Below are positions 12,225 through 24,115 of a stretch of DNA of 64,000 nucleotides, piece after piece. Origin of the DNA: Quercus robur (taxonomy: Eukaryota > Streptophyta > Magnoliopsida > Fagales > Fagaceae); assembly GCF_932294415.1 (NCBI RefSeq), contig NC_065535.1:88614862-88678861 (forward strand), in the 5' to 3' direction. Below the pieces are notes generated by a model. It worked only from the letters and a program-made list of their open reading frames with translations, had not been told where the DNA came from and searched no databases. How positions within the stretch are numbered: position 1 is the stretch's first letter; every line of letters starts with the position of its first letter. The position numbers and the translations under genes are program-made.

Positions 12225-14036
12225 ATGACTGAAAATCAGTCAAGTGTAGCATCTGGCCCGGCTGTACGGTCCGAGGATCCAGCATGGGCTTATGGCCGTG
12301 CTGTGCCGGATGCAAGAAATAACACCCAGTGTACTTTTTGTTGTAAAATGATAAGGGAGGGAGGAATTACTAGGCTCAAGTATCATTTAGCTGGGATTCC
12401 GGGTGATGTTGAAGCATGTAAAAAAGTATCTGAAGATGTAAAATGGCAAATGAAACAGTTGATTGAAGATTTAAAGAAAAGTAAACAGAAAAAAAGAAGA
12501 ATGAATAAAGAAATTACAAATCCCTATGATGTAAAGGAGAAGGAGGAGGATGATCATCATCATGATGAAGGTAATAATGATAATGAGAGAGGGGGTTCAA
12601 AGAGTCATTCATCAATTAGTAATTATAACACTAAGGGGAAAGAAAAAGTTGGAGAAAAGTCAAACATTAAATCCTATTTTGCTCCAAGAACAAAACCTGG
12701 TTCTCAACCATCCATAAGGTCTTCTTTGGCCTCAAAGCAAATGGTTGAGAAGGCAAGAATGAATTTTGCAAGATGGTGGTACCATGCTAATATACCTTTC
12801 CATGCCGCTCACTCTGTGTATTATCAAGAAGCTTTAGATAGTGTAGCAGCTATTGGGCCTGGTTTTAAGGGACCTTCTTATCATGACTTGAGGGGGCCTT
12901 TATTACAAAAACATGTGGGTGAAATGAATGATTATCTCTTAGATGTGAAAAATGATTCGAAAGTTTATGGGTGTTCAATTATGTCAGATGGGTGGACAAA
13001 TCAAAAGAGAGCTCCAATCATTAATTTTTTAGTGTATTGTCCTAGAGGTATCATGTTTCTTAAATCCCTTAATGTGTCAGGCCTAACAAAGGATGCAGAT
13101 ACATTGTTTAAGTTGTTTGATAAAGTTGTTCAAGAAGTTGGGCCTAAGAACGTTGTGCAGTTCATTACAGATAATGATGCTTCTTACAAGTCTGCAGGAA
13201 AGAAGCTAATGCAGAAATATGGGACATTCTATTGGTCTCCTTGTGCAGCCCATTGCATTGATTTAATGTTGGAAAATTTTTCTGATAAAAGATATTTTCC
13301 TATCATTGATGAAACCATTCAAAAGGCTCAAAAGATTACCAAATTCATATACAACCATGGCAAGATTTTAGCTTTGATGAGAAGCGACTTCACTAATGGT
13401 AGGGATTTGATTCGTCCAGCCATCACAAGGTTTGCAACTGAGTTTTTAAGTCTTCAATGCTTGACTAAGTTCAAGAAAGAACTTAGGCAAATGTTTACTT
13501 GTGATCAACGGGTTGAATCTCGATATGCTAGGGATGTCATGGGAAAGGAGGTGGCTGCAATTGTTTTGGAAGATAGAGAGTTTTGGTTACAATGTCAACA
13601 AATAGTGAAGATTAGTGAGCCTTTGGTTAGAGTACTACGTCTTGTAGATGGGGATGAAAAACCATCAATGGGATACTTGTATGAGGCAATGGATAAAGCA
13701 AAGGAGAATATAAAAGCAAGGTTGAAGAATAAAATTTCTGCATATATACCATTTACTAGTGTCATTGATGCTAGATGAGATAAACAACTTCATAGTCCAT
13801 TGCATGCAGCAAGTTGTTATCTTAACCCTGGAATCTTCTTTAGGCCGTCATTTAAGAAGCAAAAAGATGTTACAAAAGGCCTACTTAGTACCATTACAAG
13901 GCTGGTTTCTGATCCTGATGAGCAAGATATTCTTAGTTCTCAAATTGAATCATACAAAAAGTCTTTAGGTGACTTTGGAATGCCTATGGCAATCCGCCAA
14001 CGTGAAAAACTAAGTCCAGGTATGTTATATGTATCT

Positions 14037-14067
<31 letters not shown>

Positions 14068-14707
14068 CACATTTCATTTGAAAGTTTGTTATTTGCTTTG
14101 TACTAAATTAATAATTTCTTTTATTTTTGGAAGTTGCTTGGTGGGAGAAATTTGGAAATGACACTCCGAAATTACAAAAGTTTGCAATTCGAGTGCTAAG
14201 TCAGTGTTGTAGTGCAACTGGTTGTGAAAGAGCTTGGAGCATGTTTGAGTTTGTCCATTCCAAGAGGAGAAATAAGCTTGAGCATAAACGTTTGAATGAC
14301 TTGGTGTATGTTCGGTATAATCTGTTGTTACGAGAAAGGTATGTTTTTAAATATATTTAATTTTTATTTTGAATGATTAGAAAATGTCACCAATGTATGA
14401 TATTGATTTTGGTAGGAACATTAGAAGGACAAAGGATTACTTGGATCCTATAAACCTTGATAATATTGATTTAATGGAGGATTGGGTAGCTGAGGAATCT
14501 GAATTTTTGTTACTAACTGAGGAAGGTGTGAATTGGGATAGCATTGAAGAACCATTAGCAACAATGACTTTAGAAGATGATAATGATGATGATGATGATG
14601 TTGTTGTTCTTGATGAGGAAGATGGTGAAAATGATGTTGTGTTGACAGATGCTAATACTCATGTGTATTATGGTCCTGATGTAAATCCTTTTGAAGGATG
14701 GGAGTAG
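12225..14707 (+). pseudogene. hAT transposase with one in-frame stop
   Basis: The transposase cuts and pastes the surrounding element. Three exons (12225-14019, 14134-14338, 14416-14707) join in frame to 763 codons plus stop. They have GT/AG introns, the first with a (TA)n tract. Visible parts: an N-terminal BED-type zinc finger (CTFCCKMI...RLKYHLAG), a lysine-rich linker, a DUF659-like core (SDGWTNQKRAPIINF, CAAHCIDLMLENF), a C-terminal hAT dimerisation domain (SQCCSATGCERAWSMFEF) and an acidic tail. The only lesion is TGA at 13776-13778, where related proteins have Trp (IDAR-W-DKQLHSP), a one-base change. Without readthrough, a 517-residue product lacks the dimerisation domain and is probably inactive. 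Confidence 0.82.
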
Positions 14708-14893
14708 ATCTTGTGTAATTTGTGTTTATTTGTTTTCTTTGTGTGTAATGAACAATTTTATATTGTGTTTTTTTTTTAGTTGATGTTAAAGTTTCAAACA
14801 ATGAATTATTTGTTCTTAATTGAAGTAATGTTTTATGATAAACATGAATTTTTGAGGTATTGTTTTATGGTAAATAGAGATTTTGTGTATGTA

Positions 14894-14924
<31 letters not shown>

Positions 14925-15252
14925 TAAATATATAAAATAGCGGTAAACCCGAAACGGTACACCGGTATTAACCGGTATCCGAAATATACCGTACCGGTGG
15001 CCAAACCGGTACAGTATTGACAACCTTGGTTAGAATAGCTCTACAGGTCTCGATAGATACTAGCTGTCGAACTTTAATGATAGGCAATTTTCAGACTTGA
15101 ATCTTGGACAGACTTGCATAACTTTAATACTTGAACTTGAAATAAGGTTTCTTGAAGTATTTAACACACCCTAGATCTATCCAAATACAAGTAAAATGCA
15201 TTTTGTCAAAGGATTAGCCAATTACATAAAATAGTGACATATGTTCCTAACA

Positions 15253-15602
15253 AGTGAATCACATATGTCCTGACAGATGTAGTTTAGTGTATGTACTTGT
15301 TACCCACTATGCTTATGGTCACTACCTCAATAATGGAGTAAATCATCCTATCATATAACAATACAACAAGTGTAGGCTCTAAGTGACAATATTTAGTTAA
15401 TATCCACAACTTGGACAATTTGAAAGTCTATGAAAAATCATCACTCTTTGCCTTTGGTTCTTTAACCATCAACATGTTTTTATCTGCAAAGCTGAAATCA
15501 CATTCCACATTTAAAAAATGAAAAATACAGATAATAATAATATATGAAAAGAAATTTATTATCAAATAAAATTGGTTTTTGAGGGCACAAAATTCTAACA
15601 AA
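15253..15602. other. Unassigned spacer
   Basis: No gene seen. The right part (about 15490-15602) leads into the truncated kinase fragment and would be its 3' flank on the minus strand. Confidence 0.4.
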
Positions 15603-15950
15603 TCAAACACCATCAATGTTAAGAGGTTTTATTTCTTTAATTAGCAATGAGGAAGGATTAGAGAGATAATCCTTCAATCGTCCCATTTTGTTGGCTACAT
15701 CCAGCATGCTTCGTCTAGTTGAAGGAGTAAACTCAGTGCATATAAGACCAAACTCAATCATTTCTAGAATTACATCTCTCCATATTTTGGGGTAATGCTT
15801 TGGCATGGCTGATGGTGTGCACCTATCCAAAGCATATTCAACTATGGGATCCATCTTGTAGGGGAAGTGACTCTTAACCCATTCATGCAAGCTTGAGCCT
15901 TCATCAATAAGAACTTCCGTAAGGCATCTTCCCATTATGATTTCTAAGGC
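15603..15950 (-). pseudogene. Truncated duplicate of the LRR-kinase last exon
   Basis: The minus-strand frame ends in a stop after NIDGV. It aligns along its length with the last exon of the intact kinase: TEVLIDEGSSLHEWVKSHFP is identical in both, and RDVILEMIE is shared. It keeps only the C-terminal kinase lobe. Upstream of about residue LALEIIMGR the homology stops in repetitive sequence, so LRRs, membrane segment, ATP site and catalytic loop are all missing. The frame is open, but a functional product is unlikely without an upstream exon. It records a tandem duplication of the kinase gene. Confidence 0.85.
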
Positions 15951-16370
15951 CAAAATGGGGTTTTACCCCATTCTCACAAATTTTCCAGCATTTTGCGCCA
16001 TTTCTCAAACTATTTAGGGAAATGCCCCTATTTTGAAACTCGACATTACCATAATCGAGTTCTACGTAAAACTCAATGATATGATAATTGAGTTTGCCCT
16101 CCCCCCCCCCCCCCCTTTTTTTTTCCCGTACATAACTCGATTACTGTAAAATCGAGTTATATACCCAATTATAAAATTATCGAGTTATAAAGCAAAATCG
16201 ATATCTTTAAAATCAAGTTATGCTCATGTTATACCATTACATCTCCCCCCATTTAGACGGTCTTGCTTTCAGTCTGAATTGAATTCCACTGCTGCTCCAT
16301 AGATCCACAATTGCTTCCGAACTGAACTGAAATTTCTACCACCTCAGGTAAGAAACCCATACCAGAATTT
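15951..16370. repeat. Hairpin-rich ACTCGAT repeats, probable TE end
   Basis: Several inverted pairs occur, such as AACTCGATTACTG ... AATCGAGTT and ACTCGACATTACC ... AATCGAGTT, together with C and T homopolymers at about 16099-16125. The pattern resembles terminal or subterminal repeats of plant DNA transposons, and it starts exactly where the kinase fragment breaks. No transposase or target duplication was found. Confidence 0.4.
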
Positions 16371-16850
16371 TATGGCAATGGTATTTTCATTTGATATTGT
16401 ATTGGATTTATTTATTTTTGGTTGAATGAGTGTTATGTGTGTTCATTGGTGTGATTTTGGTTGTTTGTTGTAGTAAATTTTAATCACAAGAGAATGAAAA
16501 TCTTTACCATAGCAAGAAGTAATCGACTATATTCCTTATTTTTCTTAAATTGTTATAAGATGGTTAGTGAAATGAAGTATAACACATAATTATAAAAATA
16601 TGATAAGTAGCATTTATGGTAAACTAATATCTCCAATAGTCATACAAGAAGTAAAATTTCAACAAGAAAGAAATCAAAAGTAAAACAATAAATAACATTT
16701 ATGGCTGAGGAATCAATGGTAAACTAAGTATGCATTAGAATTGTCTTTACAAATTAAAAACAAATCAAACAAATGTAATTAGTACTCAACAAATCAAAAT
16801 AAATCTGACATTTCAATTAAGTTTCAATTTTCTTGTAACCATTTTCATAA
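16371..16850. other. 3' flank of the LRR kinase
   Basis: AT-rich sequence downstream of the kinase stop codon. The last 60 bp are also found at 7545-7609. No clear poly(A) signal could be singled out. Confidence 0.45.
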
Positions 16851-19800
16851 TCAAACACCATCAACTTTAAGAGGCACTTCTTCAATTGGTAGTGATGAGG
16901 AAGTATTAGAGAGATAATCCTTCAACCTTCCCATTTCATGGGCTACATCCAGCATGGTTGGTCTAGTTGAAGGTGTGAACTGTGTGCACATAAGGCCAAG
17001 CTCAATCATTTCTAGAATCACATCTCTCCATATTTTGGTGTATTCCTTTGGCATGACTGATAGAGTGCACCTATCAAGAGCATGTTCAACTATGGGATCC
17101 AACTTATGGGGGAAGTGACTCTTAACCCATTCATGCAAGCTTGAGCCTTCATCAATAAGAACTTCTGTAGGGCGTCTTCCTGTTACAATTTCCAATAAAA
17201 GGACCCCAAAACTATACACATCTCCCTCAGGTGAAGCGCTTCTGCCCAATCCATATTCTGTATTTGGATAAATTGATTAAAGAGCACCATCAGTATGATG
17301 GTAAAAAAAATTATTTATTATTTTGTAAATGTGACACCAATCATAATTGTTGTCATATCAATTTGTAAATAATTTTTTTAGTAAAACAGTAATAGCATTA
17401 GCAGTTTCCTTAATTTATTTTATCCTAGTATGATGCATCATTTCCTTAGGAGACTTTCGGTGTAATGGAAAACGGGTACCAAGACATGCAATACGTTGTA
17501 ATTATTGCTAGCATTGTGAACAAATAATCTTGTAGTATAGAGAATACTATGCTTTAACCAATAAGGTCCTAACTCATTAAATTAATTTGTAATTATTGCT
17601 AGCATTGTGAACAAATAATCTTGTAGTATAGTGAATACTATGCTTTAACCAATAAGGTCCTAACTCATTAAATTATCATTCTTATCATTTTACTCGACTT
17701 TACAGAGAACTCTGTTGATGATTTTTCTGAGAAGTATGGGGTTATTCAATGTTTAAGAAGAAAAACCAGCTGACTAATTAATTTTGACAAATCATTTGGT
17801 GTGCAGAATGTTGAACATATATAATTTTTTTGCAAAAACCAGCCAAGAAGTGTTGAACTGAATGATATAATAAAGATTTGTGACTTGCTCATACCCTTGT
17901 ATACAGCAAATATGTAAGGGTAACCATATTGATACATAAACACTATGAAGAATTCTAACTACAAAACTAACACATAATCGCATGAGGAAAATGTAATTAT
18001 ATTTAATTCTAGGCTTCCAGCTTTGGCAGAAAAATACTTACCAGGAGCTATGTAGCCAACAGACCCGCATAATAAGCCATTTGTTGAGTAGATGGATATT
18101 GTTTCCTTCACATTAGCACTCTCATCTCCCCCTTTAACCAGCCTTGCAATTCCAAAATCAGTTACCAAAGCTGTCAAGTCATCATCAAGAAGAATATTGC
18201 TCGGTTTTAGATCACAGTGTACAACTTTAACTGGAGAATGATGGTGCAAGTAGGCCACTCCTTCAGCAACATCACTGCATATGCTCACTAGCTGTATCAA
18301 ATCCAGCCCACGTTTCAATCCATGGCTTGGGTAGAGATGCCTCTCCAAGCTTCCATTTGACATCAGTGGAAGAACAAGAGCCTTAAAGTCTGGCCTACTG
18401 CAAATTGTGATTATCCTTATTAAATTCCTGTGCCTTGCCCTCTTTAGGACTTGGCATTCTCTCTTAAAGCTCCATGGACTTTCTCTAGCCGTCTTTGTAT
18501 CTAGAACCTTTACAGCAATTCTTGTATTATCACGAAGAACTCCCTTATAGACGTGACCAAATAGGCCTGAACCAATTAGGCTTGAAGCACTAAACCCGTC
18601 AGTGGCTTCATTGAGTTGCCCATATGATATTCTAGGGTGCTTGAGGTCCAAGTCCCCTCCATTGAATATTTCCAACTGTGATTGGATTCTTGACTTTTGT
18701 ACAAGGCAGTACCCGAATATGCACAAAATGAGAACTGAAAATAATGAGAGAAGAACCGACAAAATAAGCATAAGATGAGAATGTCTATTCGAGCACTTTG
18801 GCATGCCTTCTATTGAGCCACAAAGGCCATCATTTCCAAGGAAAGAGTCTATGGTGAGCAATGAAAACGCTCCCTCGTTAGATACTTTTCCAGAGATTTT
18901 GTTGAAAGAGAAGTTCACATGCTTGAGAGTAGAGGACATCTGCAGAGATTGCGGTATCTCTCCAATCAATTGGTTCGAAGACACATCAAGTGCTTGAAGA
19001 TAAGGCAATTGCCCTACTGAAAATGGAAGGGGGCCTTCTAAAATATTACGCGAAAGGTTGAGACTCTCTAGTGCAATGCAGCTTTTGAGTTGCGTTGGGA
19101 TTGTGCCAGAGAGATTGTTATTGGATAAATCTATAGCTAGCACCATATCCATTTTACTGAGCTCTAATGGCAAAGGCCCATATAAGTGATTGCTAGACAA
19201 ATTCAAGTATAACTTCAAGCTCCTCAACCCTGCAACTTCACTTGGAATCACCCCAGAAATCTTATTGTGAGAGAGGTCTAGAATTTCTAAATTGACACAT
19301 TGGCCTAAACTTGGTGATATTGTTCCTGAGAGCTGGTTTTGATAAAGCATGAGTCTTCTTAACTGGGGAAGGTTTGCAAAGCTATCTGGAATTGAACCCG
19401 ATAACTTGTTTCTCGATAAATCTAGAAGACCTAGATGGGAAATGTAGCCAAGAGCTGGCGGAATCTCACCCGAGAGTGAATTATTAGACAAGTAAACCCT
19501 CTCTAGCTTTCCCATTTGACATAGTTCAGGTGGGATTGAACCATTCAATAAGTTACTTGACAAGTTTAAGAGGGTAAGATTCGCAAGGTTTGAAATGTGA
19601 GGTGGAATAAATCCATGGATAAGATTCTCACTAAGAATAAGCTTTAAAAGATTGGTAGAAAGATCACCAATAATGGGAGGTATTTCCCCACCAAGGTTAT
19701 TTCCCACCAATTGGAGTTCTTTGAGGTCAGAACAATTTGCTAAGGAAGCAAAGAAAGGTTCTAGGTTGTTGTTACCACCATGGCTAACAAAGTCATTATA

Positions 19801-20565
19801 GGACAAAAAGAGTACTTGTAACTTTGGCATTCCACGTACAATCTCTGACGGTAACTCCCCAGTTAACATATTAGACTCCAAGTCCAGCCATTTAAGTCGT
19901 GTGGAATTTGAAAGGGCCCGTGGTATATGTCCCACAAGCCTATTTGACCAAAGCAAAAGAGAACTCAAATTTGTAAGCCCACATTCATTCTTAAAGGGGA
20001 TTTCTCCACTGAAAGAATTGTTAGAAAGGTCAATATACCTCAGGGATAAAGACCCATTACAGAAAAGTGATTCTGGGATTTCACCTTGAAGCTTGTTACT
20101 TCCCAAATCAAGATATTCCATTTTCTGAAGAAATCCCAAGTGGTAGGGAATTTTCCCTTCAAGAAAGTTGCATGACAAGCTGAGTTGTTTGAGCTGAGTG
20201 AGAGAGCCTAACTCTTTTGGAATAGGACCTTCAAAGAAGTTCATTGACAAATCAAGAACAGTCAAGGAAGAAAGATTGGCTAGTGATGGGGAAATAGTGC
20301 CACTTAACCATGTTGCATTGAGAATAAGCTCTGTGACACTGTCACTTGCATTGTTGCAGCTCACTCTTGCCCAGTTGCAAACGTGAACATCCGAAGAGTT
20401 CCAATTCTCAAGGACGTTTCCAGGGTCTGAAAAAATCTCTGACATGAAAGAAAGCAATGCTACTTTGTCATTCATAAGCTGAGAATTTTGCTCACCAAAG
20501 ACACCAAACAAAACCACAATGACCAAATATAGGAAATTGTACATGGAAAATTTACAAAAACCCAT
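16851..20565 (-). CDS. LRR receptor-like Ser/Thr kinase (At2g24130-like)
   Basis: A predicted plasma-membrane receptor kinase with an extracellular LRR domain. Two exons (20565-18042 and 17257-16851) join GT/AG in frame to 976 aa, close to the roughly 980 aa I recall for Arabidopsis At2g24130. Visible: signal peptide (residues 1-24), LRRNT segment (DKVALLSF from 33) with a CNWARVSC cysteine pair, about 20 plant LRRs (about 77-590), one membrane span (about 598-622), then the kinase. The kinase has Gly loop GSGLFGHV, Lys in IAVKVLD, catalytic HCDLKPSN (about 784), DFG (about 804) and GDVYSFGVLLLEIVTGRRPT. HCD replaces HRD, so this is a non-RD kinase, common in LRR-XII immune receptors. The ligand is unknown. 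The start is the first ATG, directly before the signal peptide. Confidence 0.93.
17496..17677. repeat. 91-bp tandem duplication in the kinase intron
   Basis: Two almost identical 91-bp units abut within the single intron (17258-18041). They differ at one or two positions (TATAGAGAATAC versus TATAGTGAATAC), so the duplication is recent. Confidence 0.9.
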
Positions 20566-20700
20566 TGTGGTATTGATTTATAAGGAGAGGGAAAGATGTA
20601 TGTGTGTCCAATGTTAAGAAGGAATTGTAATGCGACAAAAAATTTGTATCCTTTGGGAACTCTAATATTTTGTGCCTAACTGCCGTTGAAGGAGAAGATG

Positions 20701-20709
20701 TATTTATAG
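20701..20709 (-). promoter_or_regulatory. TATA box of the LRR kinase
   Basis: The minus strand reads CTATAAATA about 135 bp upstream of the ATG. That places transcription start near 20670 and gives a 5' leader of about 105 bases. Confidence 0.55.
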
Positions 20710-22285
20710 CCACAAAACAACTTTGAAACTATGTAATGACACATAAGCAACGTTAAGATTCGGGTAGCAAATGCAATGGTGGTGTACATGTAAGCATTTA
20801 CCCAAAAAAAAAAAAGTGTACATGTAAGCACTTTCCCTGTTTCCCACGTACCCATTAAGTGTAACAATTATCACACATGATACACCCATTGTTGCACACA
20901 TTTCCAAGTTCCAACACATTCTTTTGAAACTTTTTTAATAATAATTTAGATTGAAATCATGTTTTAAAAAACAAAATTTTAAAGGAGTATGTATGAAGTT
21001 GTTAGAGTTGTGGAGCTTAATTTGTGTTTAATTCGAATTATAACCCAATCCGATATAAACTACTACAATTTTCTAATCGGAGATTTTCTAAGACTTAGGC
21101 TTGGTCGGCCCATGGCTAAAAATTTGTCATCAATTTTTAGCCCATTGTAAATCCTCTATATGGGATATAAATACCAGTATTTCAAATTAAAGTTTTGTGT
21201 ATTTTTTTAGAAAGAAAAATTGCACTATTGCATCTTGTATTTTATCTTAAAAATAATGAAATCACTGCGTGGACATAGGCAAATTACTAAACCAAATAAT
21301 TTCTTGTGTTACGTGATTGCCTTGTGTATGTATTATTTTTGTATATGTTTTTGCCTCTCATATACTTAGAAATTTGTTTATATTCCCAAAAGGAATATGT
21401 GCAATTGAGTGTGTCTCTAAATTTAACCACTCATTAATATAATATTGTGCTTTGTGAAACATGTGGGTTCTTTTTTTTTTTTAATTGAAGAATAGAAGAA
21501 CATGGGTTTCTTTGTGAGTGGTAAGTTTGGACTAATTTAGTGGATGATGTGCTGTTTAGGAAGATAATGTAGCATAATAGGCACGCTTAGGGACGGTGAT
21601 TTGGCATTAATTGGGGGTATTGGTTTTGGCACAATTGTCGTCTGAGAGTGATGTGTTTTAGCACTACGTTGATATCAGTTCAGAAGTTGATCCATAGCTT
21701 ATTTCATTTGGGTATCATGAATTGCACTCGCAAAGATGTAGCACACCATGCAACTAACCTACTGAAAGAGATTGATGTGGTGGTAAAATTAGAAGTAGAA
21801 AACTAACTGTAAGGACAAAAGACAAAAAGGAAAACTAATTAAACACAAAGTGCATTTACTCTGAGGTCATATATATATATATATATATATAAATTCTTGA
21901 ATGTTAATATTCTCTGAGTGATCACATAGTTGTATGCTAGTTGATAACAATAATCCTCCATGACCCCTTATTGCACGCATGGTGCGTGTGCATATATATA
22001 ATTTTGGAGGTGGATTTAAGAATAGGAGAAGATCACAAGAAAAGGGATGGTTGGTGGCTCGATCTTTCTTGCAAAGAAAGAGTAAGCCCTCTTCATGTGA
22101 TCGATCCTCGGTTAAGGACACTTTGATGGTTAAATTGATGCTCTGGTTTAGGTACTCTAAACAATGAACAAGACATCTCTCAAGATTTTTTCACATATCT
22201 CTTCCCCAGGGGTGAAACACCTTTTTATATCTACTAAATTTATTTATTCCCTACCTAAAAACATCACCTGAAACCAAGCTTTTTA
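20710..22285. other. Upstream region of the kinase, no gene
   Basis: AT-rich, with a (TA)n tract at 21872-21891. Scattered short frames have no recognisable similarity. It presumably contains the kinase promoter. Confidence 0.5.
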
Positions 22286-22713
22286 GAGTATATGTTTGCC
22301 TTTTCAACATATGAACAAATCCCTTCCTGCCTTTCTATTTGATACAACATGTGTACAACAAATTACATGGGAACAATTTTTCCCCCACTTCTTCCCCACA
22401 CACAAAAAATAAAAAAAGTACAAAGAAAACTCTTGATTTTGCATCCCTAAGATGACCTCTTAAAATTAGCTCCTACAGCAAAGAAACATTTGCTGCAAAT
22501 ATTTCATCTGCGTCAATCTTTCCCTCAAAAAATCAACCAATGTAGTAGTATAAATTTTCATTATGGAAAATTTCAGCCAACAGCCTCCTGAGCAAGCTGC
22601 ATGCCATAGCCTTCAATCCAAAACCAGCCTGTTATGCTATGATTTTAATCACTATATCATTATCAGGACAAGAGTCCCAGCAGTACTTGCAGGAAACAGC
22701 ATGGATCCAATTT
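22286..22713 (-). repeat. Copy B of the RPOT3 3' flank
   Basis: About 430 bp closely matches 43705-44129, the flank beyond the RPOT3 stop codon, including CTTCCTGCCTTTCTATTTGA and CATCCCTAAGATGACCTCT. It is longer than copy A at this end because copy A is cut by the copia LTR. From about 22713 it matches copy A only. Confidence 0.85.
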
Positions 22714-22900
22714 GGAGAAGAATAGAGATAATTTAATTAAATTTTTTTTGATATTTGGTTGCTTTAGTCAAGTTATAAGTTTTAATTTGTCCAATCAAGT
22801 TGTAACAATTTTGCACCTCTTACTTTAAAATATTGGTGTAAAGAAATCAGAAATTTCAAAAGAACATTTTAAGAGAAATCCATATTTTCATTTTATACTA

Positions 22901-24106
22901 GAAATGGATTCAAGTTACATCTGGTGTAACTCTAAAGGGTTACACATTTTTTAAACCATTGAATTTAAATAAATCTAACGGTCAAAAAAAGACCCTCATT
23001 AATACTAATATTCTTATTAGAATATCATTAATTATCCCTCATTTATTGTATTTTATATCTATTTCTAAACTCAAAAAAAGTGTTATATTTGACTCTCTCT
23101 ATGTCTCTCTCTATCTCTTTCTCCTCCACCGTTGTTCCACCTCCATGGATAGATTGTCAGCTAAAAAAAAAAAAAAAAAAAAAAACCATGGAACACTGAC
23201 ATTAGAGGTTTTTGCTCATATGCTTCCGCATAAACAACTGAAGGTTTTAGAAACGTATTTTCAATCTCATATCATAATTGGGAATCCACAAGGTCAAGAG
23301 AGAAATAAGCACCAAATACACATCAATGATTACATTGATTAGCAAGCCAAAGATTTGATTATGCAACTTCATTATTAGAAGAATAAAGATAGTATTCAAA
23401 TCCATCCGATACAGTAAGCAATTTTTCAGAATTTTCAAAGTATAAATGTAAAAAGTAGGGAGTCAATTCAAGTTAATCTCTATATTGCTGGACTAGTAAA
23501 AAAATTAAATGTCTCATGTACTCTGACTGCTATCTCTTTTGAACAAGTAATATACTGTAACTGTTACAAGTAATTAAATGTCTCATGTTATTTTTTTATT
23601 AAACACAGTAACAATTACGCAGTTATTTTTTTATTAAAAACAAAAACTAAAACCAGCTCCAACATTATGGCTAAAAGAGCAAATATCATTCTCTCTCAGA
23701 TTGTTGTTTCAGATTGCTTAGTGTTCGACTTGGTTTTTTTTCTTTTTTTCTTTTTTTCTTTTTTTCTTCTGCTGGCAACCTGTAGAGGTGGAAGAATGGT
23801 GGAGGAGACAGAGAGAGAGAAACGTTGAGAGAGAGAGAGAGTCAGACGTTTTTGGGTTTAGAGATAGGTTTAGAATGTAATAAATGAGAGAAATTAATGA
23901 GATCTTATTAAGAATATTTGTAATAATGAGGGTTTTTTCTTAACCATTGGATCTACTTAAATCCAACGGTTTAAAAAAGGTGTAACTCTAAAGGTGTAAC
24001 TCTTTAGAGTTACACCTGGTGTAACTCTTGGTGTAACTTTTTACACCAGGTGTAACTTTTACACCAGGTGTAACTTTTTACACCAGGTGGAACTTGAACC
24101 CATCTC
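22901..24106. mobile_element. Mutator-like foldback element with 9-bp target duplication
   Basis: Flanked by a perfect 9-bp repeat TTTATACTA (22892-22900 and 24107-24115). Ends are inverted repeats GAAATGGATTCAAG and GAGATGGGTTCAAG, and similarity between the two arms extends about 250 bp inward (for example CTCCTCCACC and ACCCTCATTA blocks). The right arm has several copies of TTTTTACACCAGGTGTAAC. No transposase is present. The 9-bp duplication and long inverted repeats fit a non-autonomous Mutator-type element. Confidence 0.8.
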
Positions 24107-24115
24107 TTTATACTA

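Larger units (their letters stand above)
11290..15028 (+). mobile_element. Near-complete hAT transposon
   Basis: A 3739-bp element flanked by a perfect 8-bp duplication GTTAGAAT (11282-11289 and 15029-15036). Its ends are inverted repeats, CAGTGTTGTCAATACC at the left and CAAGGTTGTCAATACTG reading in from the right. Both are followed by subterminal repeats of ACCGGT/GTACCGG, typical transposase-binding arrays. It carries one spliced transposase gene on the plus strand and a C/T-rich leader upstream. Confidence 0.93.
10600..15252 (-). mobile_element. Probable LTR-retroelement piece split by the hAT (left boundary unresolved)
   Basis: On the minus strand a typical LTR start, TGTTAGGAACATATGTCAC, lies at 15252. 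The sequence continues past the hAT insertion into 10600-11289, which looks like non-coding LTR/leader sequence (GGGGAAAACC ... CAAAAACCCCACC). I could not find the opposite terminus or a matching 5-bp target duplication, so both nature and limits are tentative. Confidence 0.35.

Noticed and set aside
18803-20386. Plus-strand frames opposite the LRR kinase
   Set aside because: They are antisense shadows of the LRR-coding exon with no independent similarity.
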